Positions 36,045 to 47,335 of a stretch of DNA of 64,000 nt are shown here, piece after piece. Made by a program: the position numbers and the translations under genes. The DNA comes from Pseudomonas sp. W4I3 (GTDB lineage Bacteria; Pseudomonadota; Gammaproteobacteria; Pseudomonadales; Pseudomonadaceae), in contig NZ_JAUSXS010000001.1 in the NCBI RefSeq assembly GCF_030816195.1, positions 3,495,501 to 3,559,500 of the forward strand. Reading direction: 5' to 3'. The stretch's first letter is position 1, and the number at the start of each line of letters is the position of its first letter. Below the pieces are notes generated by a model. That model was not told the DNA's origin. It saw nothing but the letters and a program-made list of their open reading frames with translations, and made no database searches.

Positions 36045-37423
36045 CAGCCTGCCTTGGCCTGTGGCACCCAGTTTTGCTGGGGGATCGGCAATTGGCAGGA
36101 GTCACCACGGCCGATCGGGAAATATTTGAAGCCTTTGCGCGTCAGGCGCTCACCGTCATACAGGTTGCGACCGTCGAAGATCACCGGGGTTTTCAGGCGC
36201 TGGTGGATCAGGTCGAAATCCGGTGCCTTGAATTGTTGCCACTCGGTGCAGACGATCAGCGCATCGGCGCCGCCCAGGGTGGACTCCGGCGTGCCCATCA
36301 GCATCAACCGTGGGTCGTCGCCATAGATGCGCTGGGTTTCCTGCATGGCTTCGGGGTCGAAGGCACGTACCTGGGCGCCGGCGGCCCACAAGGCTTCCAT
36401 CAACACCCGGCTCGGTGCGTCACGCATGTCGTCGGTATTGGGCTTGAACGCCAGGCCCCACAAGGCGAACGTCTTGCCGCGCAGGTCACCCTTGAAGAAT
36501 GCATTGATGCGCTCGAACAGCTTGCTTTTCTGACGCTGGTTGATCGCTTCCACGGCTTCCAAAAGGTCACTGGAGCAATTGGCTTGCTTGGCGCTATGGA
36601 TCAGGGCGCGCATGTCCTTGGGGAAGCACGAACCGCCGTAGCCGCAACCTGGGTAGATGAAGTGGTAACCGATGCGCGAGTCGGCACCAATCCCCAGGCG
36701 TACGGCTTCAATGTCGGCGCCCAGGTGTTCGGCCAGCTCGGCGATCTGGTTGATGAAGCTGATCTTGGTGGCGAGCATGCAGTTGGCGGCGTACTTGGTC
36801 AGTTCGGCGCTGCGCACGTCCATGAAGATGATGCGGTCATGGTTGCGGTTGAACGGGGCGTACAGGTCGCGCATCACTTCGCGCACTTCTTCGCGCTCGC
36901 AGCCGATGATGATGCGGTCCGGGCGCCGGCAGTCGGCGACGGCCGAGCCTTCCTTGAGGAATTCCGGGTTGGAGACGATATCGAATTGCAGCTCACGGCC
37001 TGCGGCCTGCAGTTTTTTGCTCATGTGATCGCGCAGGGTATCGCCGGTGCCCACAGGCACGGTGGACTTCTCCACCAGGATCACTGGCGCGACGCGATGG
37101 CGGGCTACCGCATCACCCACCGACAGCACATATTTGAGATCGGCCGAACCGTCTTCATCCGACGGCGTGCCCACCGCAATGAACAGGACTTCACCATGTT
37201 CGACGGCGAGTTTTTCGTCGTAGGTGAAATGCAGGCGTCCGCTTTCCAGGTTTTCCTTGACCATGGCCGCCAGGCCCGGCTCGAAAATGGTCACGTGGCC
37301 CTTCTGCAGCGACTCGACTTTGTGCCGGTCAACGTCCATGCAAATAACATCGTGACCGACTTCGGCTAATACGGTGGCCTGTACCAGACCGACGTAACCA
37401 CTACCAAATACACTGATTTTCAT
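36044..37423 (-). CDS. ugd: UDP-glucose 6-dehydrogenase
   Basis: A 459-residue NAD-dependent dehydrogenase oxidising UDP-glucose to UDP-glucuronate, the first precursor for UDP-4-amino-4-deoxy-L-arabinose. The N-terminal Rossmann motif is [23 protein letters not shown] and the catalytic cysteine in [13 protein letters not shown] are intact, and the C-terminal UDP-binding domain is complete. Its place at the end of an arn operon matches P. aeruginosa. It overlaps arnF by four bases. Confidence 0.93.
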   Translation of the reverse strand: MKISVFGSGYVGLVQATVLAEVGHDVICMDVDRHKVESLQKGHVTIFEPGLAAMVKENLESGRLHFTYDEKLAVEHGEVLFIAVGTPSDEDGSADLKYVLSVGDAVARHRVAPVILVEKSTVPVGTGDTLRDHMSKKLQAAGRELQFDIVSNPEFLKEGSAVADCRRPDRIIIGCEREEVREVMRDLYAPFNRNHDRIIFMDVRSAELTKYAANCMLATKISFINQIAELAEHLGADIEAVRLGIGADSRIGYHFIYPGCGYGGSCFPKDMRALIHSAKQANCSSDLLEAVEAINQRQKSKLFERINAFFKGDLRGKTFALWGLAFKPNTDDMRDAPSRVLMEALWAAGAQVRAFDPEAMQETQRIYGDDPRLMLMGTPESTLGGADALIVCTEWQQFKAPDFDLIHQRLKTPVIFDGRNLYDGERLTRKGFKYFPIGRGDSCQLPIPQQNWVPQAKAG

Positions 37424-37833
37424 GGGGTATTCCTGGGACTTGAGGTGCTAGCACGACGAGAGTTGATAACCAGTACTCCGAGGACGACCAAGGCCACCCC
37501 CAGGGTTTTTGCAAACGAAAAATGTTCGTTGAAGACCGGCAGGCAGGCGGCCAGCAGGTACACCAGCGCGTAGCTGATGCTGAGCAGCGAGTAGGCGCGC
37601 CCGAGGGGCAAGTGCTTCAGCGCGCCGAGCCAGCAAAGCATCGACAGCGCATAGGCGAGGATCGCCAGGCTCACCACGCCCAGCGCGCCCAGGTCGATGC
37701 TGCCGGCACTCAAGGCGCTCAGCCACTGATCCGGCAACGGCAGGCGAGTCATGCTCCAGCGCATGCCCAGTTGGGCGGTGCTGACCAGGCCGACGCTGCC
37801 CAGGGCCAGGGCGAAACCGCGCATCCGGCTCAT
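37420..37833 (-). CDS. arnF: 4-amino-4-deoxy-L-arabinose-phosphoundecaprenol flippase subunit ArnF
   Basis: A 137-residue protein with four membrane helices of the small multidrug resistance (EmrE-like) superfamily, with [27 protein letters not shown] split here as the signature half ([18 protein letters not shown]). ArnE and ArnF together flip undecaprenyl-phosphate-L-Ara4N to the periplasmic side for ArnT. The gene overlaps arnE and ugd by four bases each, as usual in this operon. Confidence 0.88.
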   Translation of the reverse strand: MSRMRGFALALGSVGLVSTAQLGMRWSMTRLPLPDQWLSALSAGSIDLGALGVVSLAILAYALSMLCWLGALKHLPLGRAYSLLSISYALVYLLAACLPVFNEHFSFAKTLGVALVVLGVLVINSRRASTSSPRNTP

Positions 37834-38177
37834 ACCTGGCGCCCCAGCAGCACGACGCCGGCAATGACCAGCACCACGCCCAGCCAGTGGCGGCCATCAA
37901 TGTGTTCAGCGAACACGAAGCGCGCCACCAGCGTGACCAACACAAAGTTCAGACTGAGCATGGGATAGGCAATGCCTACTTCCAGGCGCTGCAACACCAG
38001 CAGCCACACCAGCAAGCCGAGGCCCAGGCATACCAGCGCCGACCACAACCACGGTGAGCGCAGCTTCAGCGCCCAGCCGCCGGGCAACTCGCGCCAGCTT
38101 TCCACGGCGAATTTTTGCGAGACCTGGCCCATGCAGGTCAGCAGGCAGGCCGCGAGCAAGAGAAGCAAGGTGATCAT
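37830..38177 (-). CDS. arnE: 4-amino-4-deoxy-L-arabinose-phosphoundecaprenol flippase subunit ArnE
   Basis: A 115-residue, four-helix SMR-superfamily membrane protein ([57 protein letters not shown]). The GQVSQKFA segment in helix 1 and the YPMLSLNFV segment in helix 3 are typical. It acts with ArnF. It overlaps arnT and arnF by four bases. Confidence 0.9.
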   Translation of the reverse strand: MITLLLLLAACLLTCMGQVSQKFAVESWRELPGGWALKLRSPWLWSALVCLGLGLLVWLLVLQRLEVGIAYPMLSLNFVLVTLVARFVFAEHIDGRHWLGVVLVIAGVVLLGRQV

Positions 38178-39829
38178 GGCGCGACCTGCGGGAAAATCAG
38201 GATCACGATATTGCCTTGGGTGTATCGCTTGCCGTCCGCGGGCAGCAGGGCGAGTTCTTCTTTTTCGCCTTGGCTGTTGACGCGCATCACCACGCCTACC
38301 GCGCCGCTGCGACGGGTTTCTGCCATCCAGGCCTGGATAGCATTGCGGTCGACCAGACGCTGGGCGCTATCGGCATAGGCCAGGCCGTATTTCACCTCGC
38401 CAGAGGTGTTGTACAGCGTGATGTCGGGCCGTTTCAGGCGCCATGACAACGCCGCCGATGCGCCCAGGTCATTGCTCAACAGTGCCACGGAAGTTTTGAG
38501 TTCTTCAGCGTGATCGATGATGAACTGATCCGGGGTTTTGTTATAAACCACCGAATGGGGCAGCGCGGCGGGCACCAGGGCAACCAGCAAGGCACTGCCG
38601 ATCAGCGGTGCGGCCCAGCATTTCAATGGGCGTGCCGCCTGCAGCAGGTTGACCAGGATCCAGCCGAACAAGCAGGTAAACACCAGCACCAGGCTGAGGG
38701 TTTCTTCACCGGGCTCGTACACCGGTTTCTTTAATTGGAACCACAGGAGTGCCAACAGGGCGAGCACGCCGATCCCCAGGTTCAGCCAACCGTTGATGCG
38801 CAGTAAACGGCCATGGCCTTGGGCGAGCTTGTCACTCAGGGTCGAACCCATCAGCAAGGCCAAAGGCAACAGGCACGGCATGATGTAGGAGGGCAGCTTG
38901 CCCTTGGCCAGGCTGAAAAATGCCAGGGGCATCAGCAGCCACAGCAGCAGGAACGCGGTTTTCGGCAGGCGTTTGTCCTGCCACGCCTGTTTGAGGCTGG
39001 ACGGCAGCAGAGCAACCCAGGGCAGCGCGAATGCCACCAGCAACGGCAGGTAATACCAGAACGGTTCGGCGTGCTGAGCATCTTCACCGGCAAAGCGCTG
39101 GATATGCTCATGCCAGAAGAAGAAGTGCCAGTAATCCGGCTCCTGCAGGTGGACCGCCAACGCCCATGGCAGGCTGACGAGGATCGCCACAGCCACGGCC
39201 ACCGGGCCGAACTTGAACAGTTCAATCGAACGTTTCTGCCAGAGGGCGTAGGGCACGGCGATCAACACCGGCAGCAACCAGGCCAGAAAGCCCTTGGTCA
39301 TGAACCCCATGCCACAGGCCAGGCCCAGTAAGGCCCAGGACCACAACCGCGCACGGCGTGTATGGCTGTCGAAGCAGAACCACAAGGCAACGCCGGTCAA
39401 GTTGACCCAGAAGGTGAACTGCGGGTCCAGGTTGGCGTAGCCGCCAAGCATCGCCACGCTGACGAAGCTCATGTACAGCACGCTGCTGACCAGGCTTTTC
39501 TGCGGGTCGTTCCACAACCTGCGGGACACCAGGTAGACCAGCAGGATGCTCAAGCCGGTGCTCAAGGCCGATGCAAAGCGCACGCCGAACAGGTTCTGAC
39601 CGAAAATCGCCTGGCCCAGCGCGATCATCCAGTAGCCGGCTGCCGGTTTTTCGAAGTAGCGAATGCCCATGAAGTGCGGCGAGGCCCACTTGCCGGTCAG
39701 CAGCATCTCCTGACTGATTTGCGCGTAGCGGGTTTCATCGGGAATCCACAGGCCGTGAGTCGCCAGCGGCAGCAGGTAAAACACGCCAAAGGCCAACAGC
39801 AGCAAGGGCAATGCCCAGCGCCGGATCAT
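38174..39829 (-). CDS. arnT: Lipid A 4-amino-4-deoxy-L-arabinose transferase ArnT
   Basis: A 551-residue inner-membrane GT83 enzyme that moves L-Ara4N from its undecaprenyl carrier to lipid A phosphates in the periplasm, lowering binding of cationic peptides such as polymyxin. It starts [21 protein letters not shown]; the first periplasmic loop holds [16 protein letters not shown] with the conserved DE pair, followed by [17 protein letters not shown]. About 12 helices and a soluble C-terminal domain follow. The frame is open further upstream inside arnD, but the ATG at 39829 overlaps the arnD stop by four bases and gives normal length. Confidence 0.93.
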   Translation of the reverse strand: MIRRWALPLLLLAFGVFYLLPLATHGLWIPDETRYAQISQEMLLTGKWASPHFMGIRYFEKPAAGYWMIALGQAIFGQNLFGVRFASALSTGLSILLVYLVSRRLWNDPQKSLVSSVLYMSFVSVAMLGGYANLDPQFTFWVNLTGVALWFCFDSHTRRARLWSWALLGLACGMGFMTKGFLAWLLPVLIAVPYALWQKRSIELFKFGPVAVAVAILVSLPWALAVHLQEPDYWHFFFWHEHIQRFAGEDAQHAEPFWYYLPLLVAFALPWVALLPSSLKQAWQDKRLPKTAFLLLWLLMPLAFFSLAKGKLPSYIMPCLLPLALLMGSTLSDKLAQGHGRLLRINGWLNLGIGVLALLALLWFQLKKPVYEPGEETLSLVLVFTCLFGWILVNLLQAARPLKCWAAPLIGSALLVALVPAALPHSVVYNKTPDQFIIDHAEELKTSVALLSNDLGASAALSWRLKRPDITLYNTSGEVKYGLAYADSAQRLVDRNAIQAWMAETRRSGAVGVVMRVNSQGEKEELALLPADGKRYTQGNIVILIFPQVAP

Positions 39830-40710
39830 GCCTGCTGCACTCCGAGCCAACCCTCGCGGCCGCTCAAGGCGCCGCGCACCAGCTGTTGCTGGGGCAGGGT
39901 GGTGACATCGGCGGGCAGCAACTCGCCCAAGGGGGTGAAGTCGATGCCGCGCTGTCCCGCCTGGGCGAGCAATTGGCGAAAATCCTGGGCCATCAAAATC
40001 CCTTCTACTTCTGCGTGGATCGTGTAGACGTTCAGCTTCGACGCGTTGAACCGGTCGAGGATGAAGGTGTTGAAATCTTTGGCAGCCACTACCGGCCCGA
40101 CGACTTCGTCGAAGGTCGGCAGGTCTACCGGAATTTGTGGGGTGCCCGCGCTGCCATCGGCCAGGGTCGGTCGAAACAGGCTGGTGCCCCGGCAATCGCT
40201 GTTGTAGCGAAAGTTGAAGGCTTGCTTGGCTTGCACCACGCGCTCATCGGCGCGCCAACCGGCCGCCGCTGAACAGTCGATACGCTCACCCAGAATGTCG
40301 CTCAAGGTGTCCACGCCGCGTCGGATCTGCTCGACCAGCTGTGTATCGCTCCAACGCCCGGTGTTGGCCTGCCAGCCGTGGTGATCCCACGCGTGCAGGC
40401 CCACTTCATGCCCGGCGGCCTTGGCCTGGCGCATCAGATGCCCCAGGTCGCGGCCAATCGGCTTGCCCGGCCAGGCAGTGCCGGCCAGTAGGATGTCCCA
40501 GCCATACAGGCCGGCGGCGTTGGAACGCAGCATTTTCCACAGAAACTGCGGGCGGATCAGACGCCACAAGTGGCGCCCCATGTTGTCCGGCCCGACGCTG
40601 AAGAAGAACGTCGCTTTAATCCCGGCTTCGTCCAGGGACTCGAGCAGCCGCGGCACACCTTCACGGGTGCCACGGTAGGTGTCGACGTCGATGCGAAGAC
40701 CTGCCTTCAT
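39826..40710 (-). CDS. arnD: Undecaprenyl-phosphate-Ara4FN deformylase ArnD
   Basis: A 294-residue NodB-fold polysaccharide deacetylase relative that removes the formyl group from undecaprenyl-phosphate-Ara4FN on the cytoplasmic face. [21 protein letters not shown] holds the first metal aspartates, and [13 protein letters not shown] the metal histidines. Length and sequence fit ArnD. The start overlaps the arnA stop by one base (TAATG) and the stop overlaps arnT by four. Confidence 0.93.
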   Translation of the reverse strand: MKAGLRIDVDTYRGTREGVPRLLESLDEAGIKATFFFSVGPDNMGRHLWRLIRPQFLWKMLRSNAAGLYGWDILLAGTAWPGKPIGRDLGHLMRQAKAAGHEVGLHAWDHHGWQANTGRWSDTQLVEQIRRGVDTLSDILGERIDCSAAAGWRADERVVQAKQAFNFRYNSDCRGTSLFRPTLADGSAGTPQIPVDLPTFDEVVGPVVAAKDFNTFILDRFNASKLNVYTIHAEVEGILMAQDFRQLLAQAGQRGIDFTPLGELLPADVTTLPQQQLVRGALSGREGWLGVQQA

Positions 40711-42701
40711 TACTTTTTGTCCGCTATTTCAAGCATTGCTTCACGCAGGAAGAAGTCCAGCGTGTTGCCGATGGTTTCGCTCATCTGCACGCTCGGCTCC
40801 CAGTTCAGCAGGCGCTTGGCGTTTTCGATGCTTGGCTTGCGGTGCGCCACGTCCTGGTAACCGGTGCCGTAGAACGCCTTGCTTTCCACGTCGCGGAAAC
40901 CGGCGAACGGGGGGAAGTTGCCGCGCAGCGGGTGAGCTTCGAACTGACGCAGCAGCTCTTCGCCCAGCTGACGGATGCTGGCTTCGTTTTCCGGGTTGCC
41001 GATATTGATGATCTGGCCGTCGCAGACGCCCTTGTCGTTATCGATGATGCGCGCCAGGGCTTCGATGCCGTCGGCGATGTCAGTGAAGCAACGTTTCTGC
41101 TCGCCACCGTCGAACAAGCGGATCGGCGTGCCTTCCACCAGGTTCAGGATCAGTTGGGTGATTGCACGGGAACTGCCGATACGCGCCGAGTCCAGGCGGT
41201 CCAGGCGTGGCCCCATCCAGTTGAACGGACGGAACAGGGTGAATTTGAGGCCCTTGTCGCCGTAAGCCCAGATCACGCGGTCGAGCAGTTGCTTGGAGAC
41301 CGAGTAGATCCAGCGTTGCTTGTTGACCGGGCCCACCACCAGGTTGGAGGTGTCTTCGTCGAAGTACTGGTCCTGGCACATGCCATAGACTTCGGAGGTC
41401 GACGGGAAGATCACGCGCTTGTTGTACTTGACGCAGTATCGCACCAGCTTGAGGTTTTCCTCGAAGTCCAGCTCGAACACGCGCAGCGGGTTGCGGGTGT
41501 ATTCGATTGGCGTGGCGATGGCCACCAGCGGCAGCACCACGTCGCATTTCTTGATGTGGTACTCGATCCACTCGGTATGGATGCTGATATCGCCTTCCAC
41601 GTAGTGGAAGTTCGGGTGACTGCGCAGGCGCTCGATGGCATCGGAGCCGATATCCAGGCCGTAGACTTCATAGCGGTCGTCGCGCAGCAGGCGCTCGGAC
41701 AGGTGGTTACCGATAAAGCCGTTCACCCCCAGGATCAGCACGCGGGTGCGGCGCGGCTTGCGGCCGGACTCGGCACCGCGCAGCACGGAGCCGTCCACCA
41801 GGCCCAGTTCATCGGCCAGGGACGGGCCGGCCAGGTACAGGCCGTTGTCGTTGCGCTGGCCGAATTTGACCACCAGCGAGTCTTCACCACAGGCGATGCG
41901 CAGCGGGTTGACGCTGATCACACGGCCCGGCGCCAGGCCTTCGTTGCCCTTGACCACGTCAGCCTGCCAAACGATAAGCTTGTGCTCGCCCACGGCGCAA
42001 AATGCGCCCGGGTAGGGCTGAGTCACGGCACGCACCAGGTTGAACAGCTCTTCTGCAGGCTTTTTCCAGTCGATCTTGCCATCGGCGGCGGTGCGACGGC
42101 CGAAGCAGGTCGCCTGGCTTTCGTCCTGAGCGGTCTCAGCCAGTTTGCCTTGGGCCAGTTGCGGCAGGGCGTCGCGCAGCAGGTGGCTGGCGGCCTCACG
42201 CAGTTTGGCGTGCAGGCTCAGGCCGGTGTCGCTGCGCTCGATGCTGACCTTGTGCTGGGCCAGGATCGCGCCGGCATCTGCACGTTTGACCATGCGGTGC
42301 AGGGTCACGCCGGTTTCGGTCTCGCCGTTGACCAGCACCCAGTTGGCCGGTGCACGGCCACGGTATTTGGGCAGCAGCGAACCATGCAGGTTGTAGGCGC
42401 CCTGGCGGGCGAGGGCCAGCAGAGGTTCGCTCAGCAGGTTGCGGTAATAGAACGAGAAGATGAAATCCGGGTTCAGCTTGGCGATGCGCTCGACCCACAG
42501 CGGGTGGTTGGCGTCTTCCGGAGCGTGCACCGGGATGCCATTACGGGCGCACAGTTGGGCGACGGAGCCGTAGAAGTTGTTTTCCTTGGGGTCATCGGCA
42601 TGGGTGAACACGGCGGCAATGTCATAACCCGCAGCGAGCAGGGCTTCAATACCTGCACAGCCAATATCGTGGTAGGCGAATACAACGGCTTTTGAACTCA
42701 T
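40710..42701 (-). CDS. arnA: Bifunctional UDP-Ara4N formyltransferase/UDP-GlcA decarboxylase ArnA
   Basis: A 663-residue two-domain enzyme. Residues 1-305 are the formyltransferase (ITG-like [30 protein letters not shown] with the catalytic His, and [11 protein letters not shown]). Residues 315-660 are the NAD-dependent decarboxylase, with [19 protein letters not shown] and the catalytic Tyr-Lys in [11 protein letters not shown]. It oxidatively decarboxylates UDP-glucuronate and formylates UDP-Ara4N. The intermediate transamination is by ArnB, which is not encoded here. It overlaps arnC by four bases. Confidence 0.95.
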   Translation of the reverse strand: MSSKAVVFAYHDIGCAGIEALLAAGYDIAAVFTHADDPKENNFYGSVAQLCARNGIPVHAPEDANHPLWVERIAKLNPDFIFSFYYRNLLSEPLLALARQGAYNLHGSLLPKYRGRAPANWVLVNGETETGVTLHRMVKRADAGAILAQHKVSIERSDTGLSLHAKLREAASHLLRDALPQLAQGKLAETAQDESQATCFGRRTAADGKIDWKKPAEELFNLVRAVTQPYPGAFCAVGEHKLIVWQADVVKGNEGLAPGRVISVNPLRIACGEDSLVVKFGQRNDNGLYLAGPSLADELGLVDGSVLRGAESGRKPRRTRVLILGVNGFIGNHLSERLLRDDRYEVYGLDIGSDAIERLRSHPNFHYVEGDISIHTEWIEYHIKKCDVVLPLVAIATPIEYTRNPLRVFELDFEENLKLVRYCVKYNKRVIFPSTSEVYGMCQDQYFDEDTSNLVVGPVNKQRWIYSVSKQLLDRVIWAYGDKGLKFTLFRPFNWMGPRLDRLDSARIGSSRAITQLILNLVEGTPIRLFDGGEQKRCFTDIADGIEALARIIDNDKGVCDGQIINIGNPENEASIRQLGEELLRQFEAHPLRGNFPPFAGFRDVESKAFYGTGYQDVAHRKPSIENAKRLLNWEPSVQMSETIGNTLDFFLREAMLEIADKK

Positions 42702-43732
42702 GACTGAACCTGATCGGAAGAAGAAGTAGAAGTATGGGAAGACACCAGGCCATCAACGACGACCACGGGAGCCGGTGCTGCCGGTTGGTTGCGCAGCACT
42801 TTTTCAATAAAGAAACGCGGGCGGGCGCGCACATCGCTGTACATGCGCCCCAGGTACTCACCGAGCAGGCCCATGCCGATGAACTGGCCACCGGTGAACA
42901 CGAACAGCACCGCAAACAGTACGAACAGGCCGTCGCCCGCCCAGTCGGCACCGAAGGCCAGGCGCATGACGATCAGCGCAAAGGCAAACAGCACACCCAG
43001 CGCCGCCAGGCTGAAGCCGACAATGGACAGCAGGCGCAACGGCGTGGTGGTCATGCAGGTGAGCAGGTCGAACATCAGGCTGACCAGGCGCATGGCGCTG
43101 TATTTGGACTCGCCGTGCTCACGCTCAGCATGGTGCACCAGGATTTCCGTGGTGTGACGGGCGAAGCCGTTGGCCAGGATCGGGATGAAAGTGCTGCGCT
43201 CACGGCAGGCCAGCATCGCGTCGACAATGGTGCGGCGGTAGGCGCGCAGCATGCAGCCGTAATCGGTCATGGCTACGCCGGTGGAGCGCTGCACGGCCAG
43301 GTTGATCAGGCGCGAAGGCCAGCGGCGAAACGCCGAATCCTGACGGTTGTTACGCACCGTGGCGACCACGTCGTAGCCCAGGGCGGCTTGCTCCACCAGG
43401 CGCGGGATTTCTTCGGGCGGGTTTTGCAGGTCGGCGTCGAGGGTAATCACCACTTCGCCGCGGCACTGTTCGAAACCCGCCATGATCGCGGCGTGCTGGC
43501 CATAGTTGCGGTTGAGGATCACCGCCACCACGTTGCTACCCTCTTCGGCGGCGGCGTCTTCGAGCAATTGCGCCGAATTATCGCGGCTGCCGTCATCCAC
43601 CAGGATGATTTCGTAGGCGTAGGCCAGCTGCGTGCAGGCAGCCGTCGTACGGCGCAGCAATTCGGGCAGGCTCTCTTGTTCGTTGTAGACCGGGATAACG
43701 ATCGATACGCAATGAATAGGGTAGGGTTTCAA
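42698..43732 (-). CDS. arnC: Undecaprenyl-phosphate Ara4FN transferase ArnC
   Basis: A GT2 enzyme of about 344 residues joining Ara4FN to undecaprenyl phosphate. [20 protein letters not shown] starts the GT-A fold, the metal motif is [14 protein letters not shown], and two membrane helices close the C-terminus. The usual protein begins MKPYP; here that matches a TTG codon at 43732, with CGAGGT upstream. The frame is open to 43798 but that would add an atypical Cys/Arg-rich extension. It is the first gene of the operon, where arnB would be expected. Confidence 0.9.
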   Translation of the reverse strand: MKPYPIHCVSIVIPVYNEQESLPELLRRTTAACTQLAYAYEIILVDDGSRDNSAQLLEDAAAEEGSNVVAVILNRNYGQHAAIMAGFEQCRGEVVITLDADLQNPPEEIPRLVEQAALGYDVVATVRNNRQDSAFRRWPSRLINLAVQRSTGVAMTDYGCMLRAYRRTIVDAMLACRERSTFIPILANGFARHTTEILVHHAEREHGESKYSAMRLVSLMFDLLTCMTTTPLRLLSIVGFSLAALGVLFAFALIVMRLAFGADWAGDGLFVLFAVLFVFTGGQFIGMGLLGEYLGRMYSDVRARPRFFIEKVLRNQPAAPAPVVVVDGLVSSHTSTSSSDQVQS

Positions 43733-44144
43733 AGATTCATGACCTCGGCTAAAGCAACTTGGAGCGCGAAAACAGCAGCGATTATTGGGCAAAACCACAG
43801 CCCGCAGAGTACGACGCGGCGCTAAAGATAATGAGTAATCAACAGGTTAGTCGATAAACCAAGGATTGCTCTGAAGTGTTGCATACAAGGTTAAGCGCAA
43901 AAATGTTCAACGAATATGAAAGGCGGATGAAAAACTCGTTTATTTGACAGGTAGACAGCTAGGGTTCAGCAATGTGAGCAAGGCGTTAAACCCTGTGCGT
44001 TTTCAGTCGGATAGGAACGGGCCGGCGGGTGTTTGGTTCACTTGATCCAGGCGTTCGCAGGCGCCCCTGCAGGTATTCAACAAACTTCTCTGCATTGCCC
44101 TTCAAGTGCCGGTAAAGTAAGCCATCTCTTGCCAGGGTACTCGG
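43733..44144. other. Upstream region of the arn operon, no arnB
   Basis: About 412 bases between arnC (minus) and the exported-protein gene (plus), holding divergent promoters. It is A+T-richer near 43860-43960. I see no ORF and no recognisable remnant of arnB on either strand. Two-component regulators such as PmrA or PhoP often control arn operons, but I could not pick out a convincing direct-repeat operator by eye. Confidence 0.5.
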
Positions 44145-44957
44145 ATGAATAGCGTGCAGCTTTTACGCGGCCAGTTGCGGCCGATGTTGATGGGATTGTT
44201 GGTGTGCGTTGTCTGTGCCACAGCGGCGCGGGCCGACGAAAGCGTGGCCCTGGCCAGCGTTGACCAGGTGCCGGAGGGCATTGAAGTGCGCGGCAAGCAG
44301 ATCGCCGCCTATACCTGGGACGACCACCAAGGCAAGAACCTGCTGGTGCTGGCCGAACAGGTCAGCGAGCGCGACGACGATGGCACTCAGTCGGCTTTTG
44401 TCTACGCGGCCCAGTATCTGCTCACGGGCGAGCATCCCAAGCGCGTGTGGATGCTCTATGACGATGTGCGCCATTGCGAATTCGACGCCGGACTGCACTT
44501 CGACATGGCCGCTACCAAGGTCACTGACCTTCTGGGTGATGGCAACACCCAGACGACCGTGGGCTACTCGCGCACCTGTACCAGCGACGTCAGCCCAAAT
44601 GAATTCAAACTGATCATGCACGTTGGCAAGTCCGAGAAGTATCGCCTGCGCGGCGTCGACCGCTATGGCGCAGCCTGGTGGGACGAGGACGCCGGCGCTC
44701 TGCGCGGCATGCCGCTGCCCACCGATTGCAGCGTGGCCGCGCAGCAGACGTTGGTCAGCCAGTACAAGGAGCAGGGCACGGAGCTGCCGCTGCCAGGCTG
44801 CTACAGCGACGAGAAGGATTTCGCCAAGGCACCCGACGGTTATCTGACCTTCATGCGCCAGCACTGGTTTGCACTGATGCGCAAACAGGACGCCGATTGG
44901 AGTCAATCCCAGAGCCAGCCGCAGCAGCCCACGGAAGAGGATGACGTGGCGCCGTGA
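44145..44957 (+). CDS. Exported protein, possibly of M949_RS01915 surface-polysaccharide type
   Basis: A 270-residue protein with a Sec signal (MLMGLLVCVVCATAARADES, cut after ARA). The mature part has a beta-rich domain ending in a clear motif block: LLGDGNTQTTVGYSRTC, then TSDVSPNEFKLIMH. The DGN-T-T-YxxxC-SDVSP pattern recalls a family annotated M949_RS01915, linked by name only to surface polysaccharide; I hold this loosely. Several cysteines suggest disulfides. The C-terminus is Gln/Ser-rich. It is monocistronic and divergent from arn. Confidence 0.6.
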   Translation: MNSVQLLRGQLRPMLMGLLVCVVCATAARADESVALASVDQVPEGIEVRGKQIAAYTWDDHQGKNLLVLAEQVSERDDDGTQSAFVYAAQYLLTGEHPKRVWMLYDDVRHCEFDAGLHFDMAATKVTDLLGDGNTQTTVGYSRTCTSDVSPNEFKLIMHVGKSEKYRLRGVDRYGAAWWDEDAGALRGMPLPTDCSVAAQQTLVSQYKEQGTELPLPGCYSDEKDFAKAPDGYLTFMRQHWFALMRKQDADWSQSQSQPQQPTEEDDVAP

Positions 44958-45065
44958 TTTGATGACAGCGCCGATACTGGGGTAGACTCGGCGTTCGCCA
45001 ATTCAATAAATATCGCGATTAATCAATGGATTGCTTGTGATATTTAATCCAAAGGCTGATCTACC

Positions 45066-45980
45066 TTGACTGAGTCCATCCGCAACCCGTTGACCCTCTA
45101 CCTCACCCGCCTGGCGCCCTCCAGCCAGCTGACCATGCGTTATGTGCTGCAGGACGCCGCCGACCGTCTGGGCTTTGAAGACGTCAACCTCGAAGACATC
45201 GACTGGCACCTGCTGCAACCCGAGCAGGTGATCGCCCTGGTCGCCGCATTGCGCGAGGACGGCTATGCGCCGAACACCTCGTCGCTGTATGTGAATGCCG
45301 TGCGCGGTGTGATGAACGAAGCGTGGCGGATGAGCTTGATCAGCCAGGAGCATCTGCTGAAGATGCGTTCGGTCAAGGCCGCGTCCGGTACACGCCTGGG
45401 GCAGGGGCGCAACCTGCGCCGTACGCTGATTCGCGAAATGATGGAAATCTGCGCCGCCGACCCTCGCCCGCAGGGCCTGCGTGATGCCGCCGTGATTGGC
45501 ATCCTGTACGGCTCGGGCATGCGCAAGTCGGAGTCGGTCAACCTGGACCTGGCGCAGGTCGATTTCGAACAGCGCAGCTTGCGCGTGATCGGCAAGGGCA
45601 ACAAGGAGCTGGTCAAGTACGCGCCGGACTGGGCATTCGCCAAGCTCCAGGCCTGGCTGGAGTTTCGTCGCGGGCAGCTCAAGGAAGGCGAGCAGGACGA
45701 TACCTTTTTGTTCAACCGCATCCGGCGCGGCAGCCATATCACCCGTGAGCGCATCACCAAGCACGCGATTTACTACATCGCTCGCCAGCGCGGCGACCAG
45801 GTGGGCGTAAAGATCATGCCCCATGACTTCCGCCGCTCATTCATCACGCGGGTGATCGAGGAGCATGACCTGTCGATTGCCCAGAAGCTGGCCCATCACA
45901 CCAATATCCAGACCACCGCCAGCTATGACGTGCGCGATGACAATGAGCGGCGGCGGGCGGTGGACCGCTTTGATTTGTAA
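45066..45980 (+). CDS. Tyrosine recombinase (site-specific integrase family)
   Basis: A 304-residue recombinase with a SAM-like N-terminal core-binding domain (residues 5-105) and a full catalytic domain: R153 in YGSGMRKSE, K177 in GKGNKEL, H253/R256 in PHDFRRSF, H278 in AHHTNIQTT and the nucleophile Y287. It starts with TTG at 45066, with AAAGG upstream. It stands alone: no phage genes, excisionase or tRNA attachment site adjoin it. It could be a resident XerC-like recombinase of pseudomonads or a relic of an island. Its stop is three bases from the convergent MFS stop. Confidence 0.88.
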   Translation: MTESIRNPLTLYLTRLAPSSQLTMRYVLQDAADRLGFEDVNLEDIDWHLLQPEQVIALVAALREDGYAPNTSSLYVNAVRGVMNEAWRMSLISQEHLLKMRSVKAASGTRLGQGRNLRRTLIREMMEICAADPRPQGLRDAAVIGILYGSGMRKSESVNLDLAQVDFEQRSLRVIGKGNKELVKYAPDWAFAKLQAWLEFRRGQLKEGEQDDTFLFNRIRRGSHITRERITKHAIYYIARQRGDQVGVKIMPHDFRRSFITRVIEEHDLSIAQKLAHHTNIQTTASYDVRDDNERRRAVDRFDL

Positions 45981-45983
45981 GCG

Positions 45984-47180
45984 CTAAGCGCTCGCCAGGT
46001 GCGGCGGCAATCGGCGCAGGGTCCAGACTACCGTAAGCATGGCGGCAGCCGCGCACAGCGCGATGCCCACCAGCATCGGCGCGGGCGTGTGGTCGGCGAA
46101 CAGCCCAACCAGCGTCATGGACACCGCGGCAGTGACCATCTGTATCGCGCCAAGCAGCGCAGACGCCGAACCTGCCACGGCGCCGTGATCTTCCAGCGAC
46201 AGCACCCCGGCGGCCGGTAACAACAGGCCAAGAAAACCGAAACCGATAAACAGCAGGGTCATCATCAAGACCAGGTTATCGCTCCACAGCGTCGTGGCCG
46301 CCAGCAACGCCATCACGGCCGCCACCGCCATTACCGACCAGCGAATCAGCGGTGCAAGGCCGAAACGGGCGCTCAGGCGTGCCGTCAACTGGCTCATGGC
46401 GAAAAACGACGCGGCATTCACTGCAAAGCACAGGCTGAACTGCGTCGGTGTCAGGCCGAAGTATTCGATGTACACGAAGGGTGCGCTGCCGATAAACACG
46501 AAGAACGTAGCAAGGCCAAAGCCGCAGACCACCGACAAGCCGGTAAACACCGGGTCGCGGAGGAGGGCGCCGTAGCTGCCGAACGCGTTGCCCAGGGTCT
46601 TGCCCAACCGACGCTCCGCCGGATGGGTTTCCGGCAATTGCACAATCGTCATCACCAGGCACAGCAGCGCCACCACTGCCAATACCGCAAATACCTCGCG
46701 CCAGCTCCAGATTGAAATCACCACGCTGCCAGCCAAGGGCGCAAGGATCGGCGAAACACTCATCACCAGCATCAACAGGGCCATCAAGCGCGCCGCTTCA
46801 GGGCCGGTGTACAGGTCGCGGACAATCGCCCTTGGAATCACCATGCCCGCGCATGCGCCAAATGCCTGCACCGCGCGAAAGCCAATCAACACCTCGATGG
46901 TCGGCGCCAATGCACAGCCGATGCTGCCGATGGCAAAGATCACCAACCCGGCATAGATCGGCATTTTGCGGCCAAATACATCACTGATCGGGCCATAGAA
47001 CAACTGGCACACCCCAATGATCATGAAGAACACCGTCAGGCTCATCTGCACGGCGGCCGGCGAAGCGTGAAGGCTGGCGCCCAGGGTTGGCAGTGCTGGC
47101 AGGTAGCCGTCGATGGCAAACGGGCCGACGGCGGTGATCAAGCCCAACAGCAGGGCGAGGTGGGCGATGCTTCGAGGCAT
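45984..47180 (-). CDS. Bcr/CflA family multidrug efflux MFS transporter
   Basis: A 398-residue, 12-helix proton-driven exporter of the DHA1 Bcr/CflA group. The signature is visible: LITAVGPFAIDGYLPALPTLG at helix 1, CQLFYGPISDVFGRKMPIYAG (motif A, split across the loop) and RAVQAFGACAGMVIPRAIVRD (motif C region). Typical substrates of the family include bicyclomycin and chloramphenicol; this one is unknown. I choose ATG 47180 (MPRSIAHL) over the in-frame TTG at 47201 on family resemblance. Confidence 0.88.
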   Translation of the reverse strand: MPRSIAHLALLLGLITAVGPFAIDGYLPALPTLGASLHASPAAVQMSLTVFFMIIGVCQLFYGPISDVFGRKMPIYAGLVIFAIGSIGCALAPTIEVLIGFRAVQAFGACAGMVIPRAIVRDLYTGPEAARLMALLMLVMSVSPILAPLAGSVVISIWSWREVFAVLAVVALLCLVMTIVQLPETHPAERRLGKTLGNAFGSYGALLRDPVFTGLSVVCGFGLATFFVFIGSAPFVYIEYFGLTPTQFSLCFAVNAASFFAMSQLTARLSARFGLAPLIRWSVMAVAAVMALLAATTLWSDNLVLMMTLLFIGFGFLGLLLPAAGVLSLEDHGAVAGSASALLGAIQMVTAAVSMTLVGLFADHTPAPMLVGIALCAAAAMLTVVWTLRRLPPHLASA

Positions 47181-47335
47181 TGGCAGGTCCGGGCAGAGCA
47201 AAAGACACCCAGCTTAAGGGATTCACGCAGATCCGCAAACTTGGGCTTCACTAACGGGTAGCGATGCCGATAACGCTACTAATGACGCTCGAACGGTTGG
47301 TTTCCCAACCGGCGGTCCAGGCATGGGGATACCAG

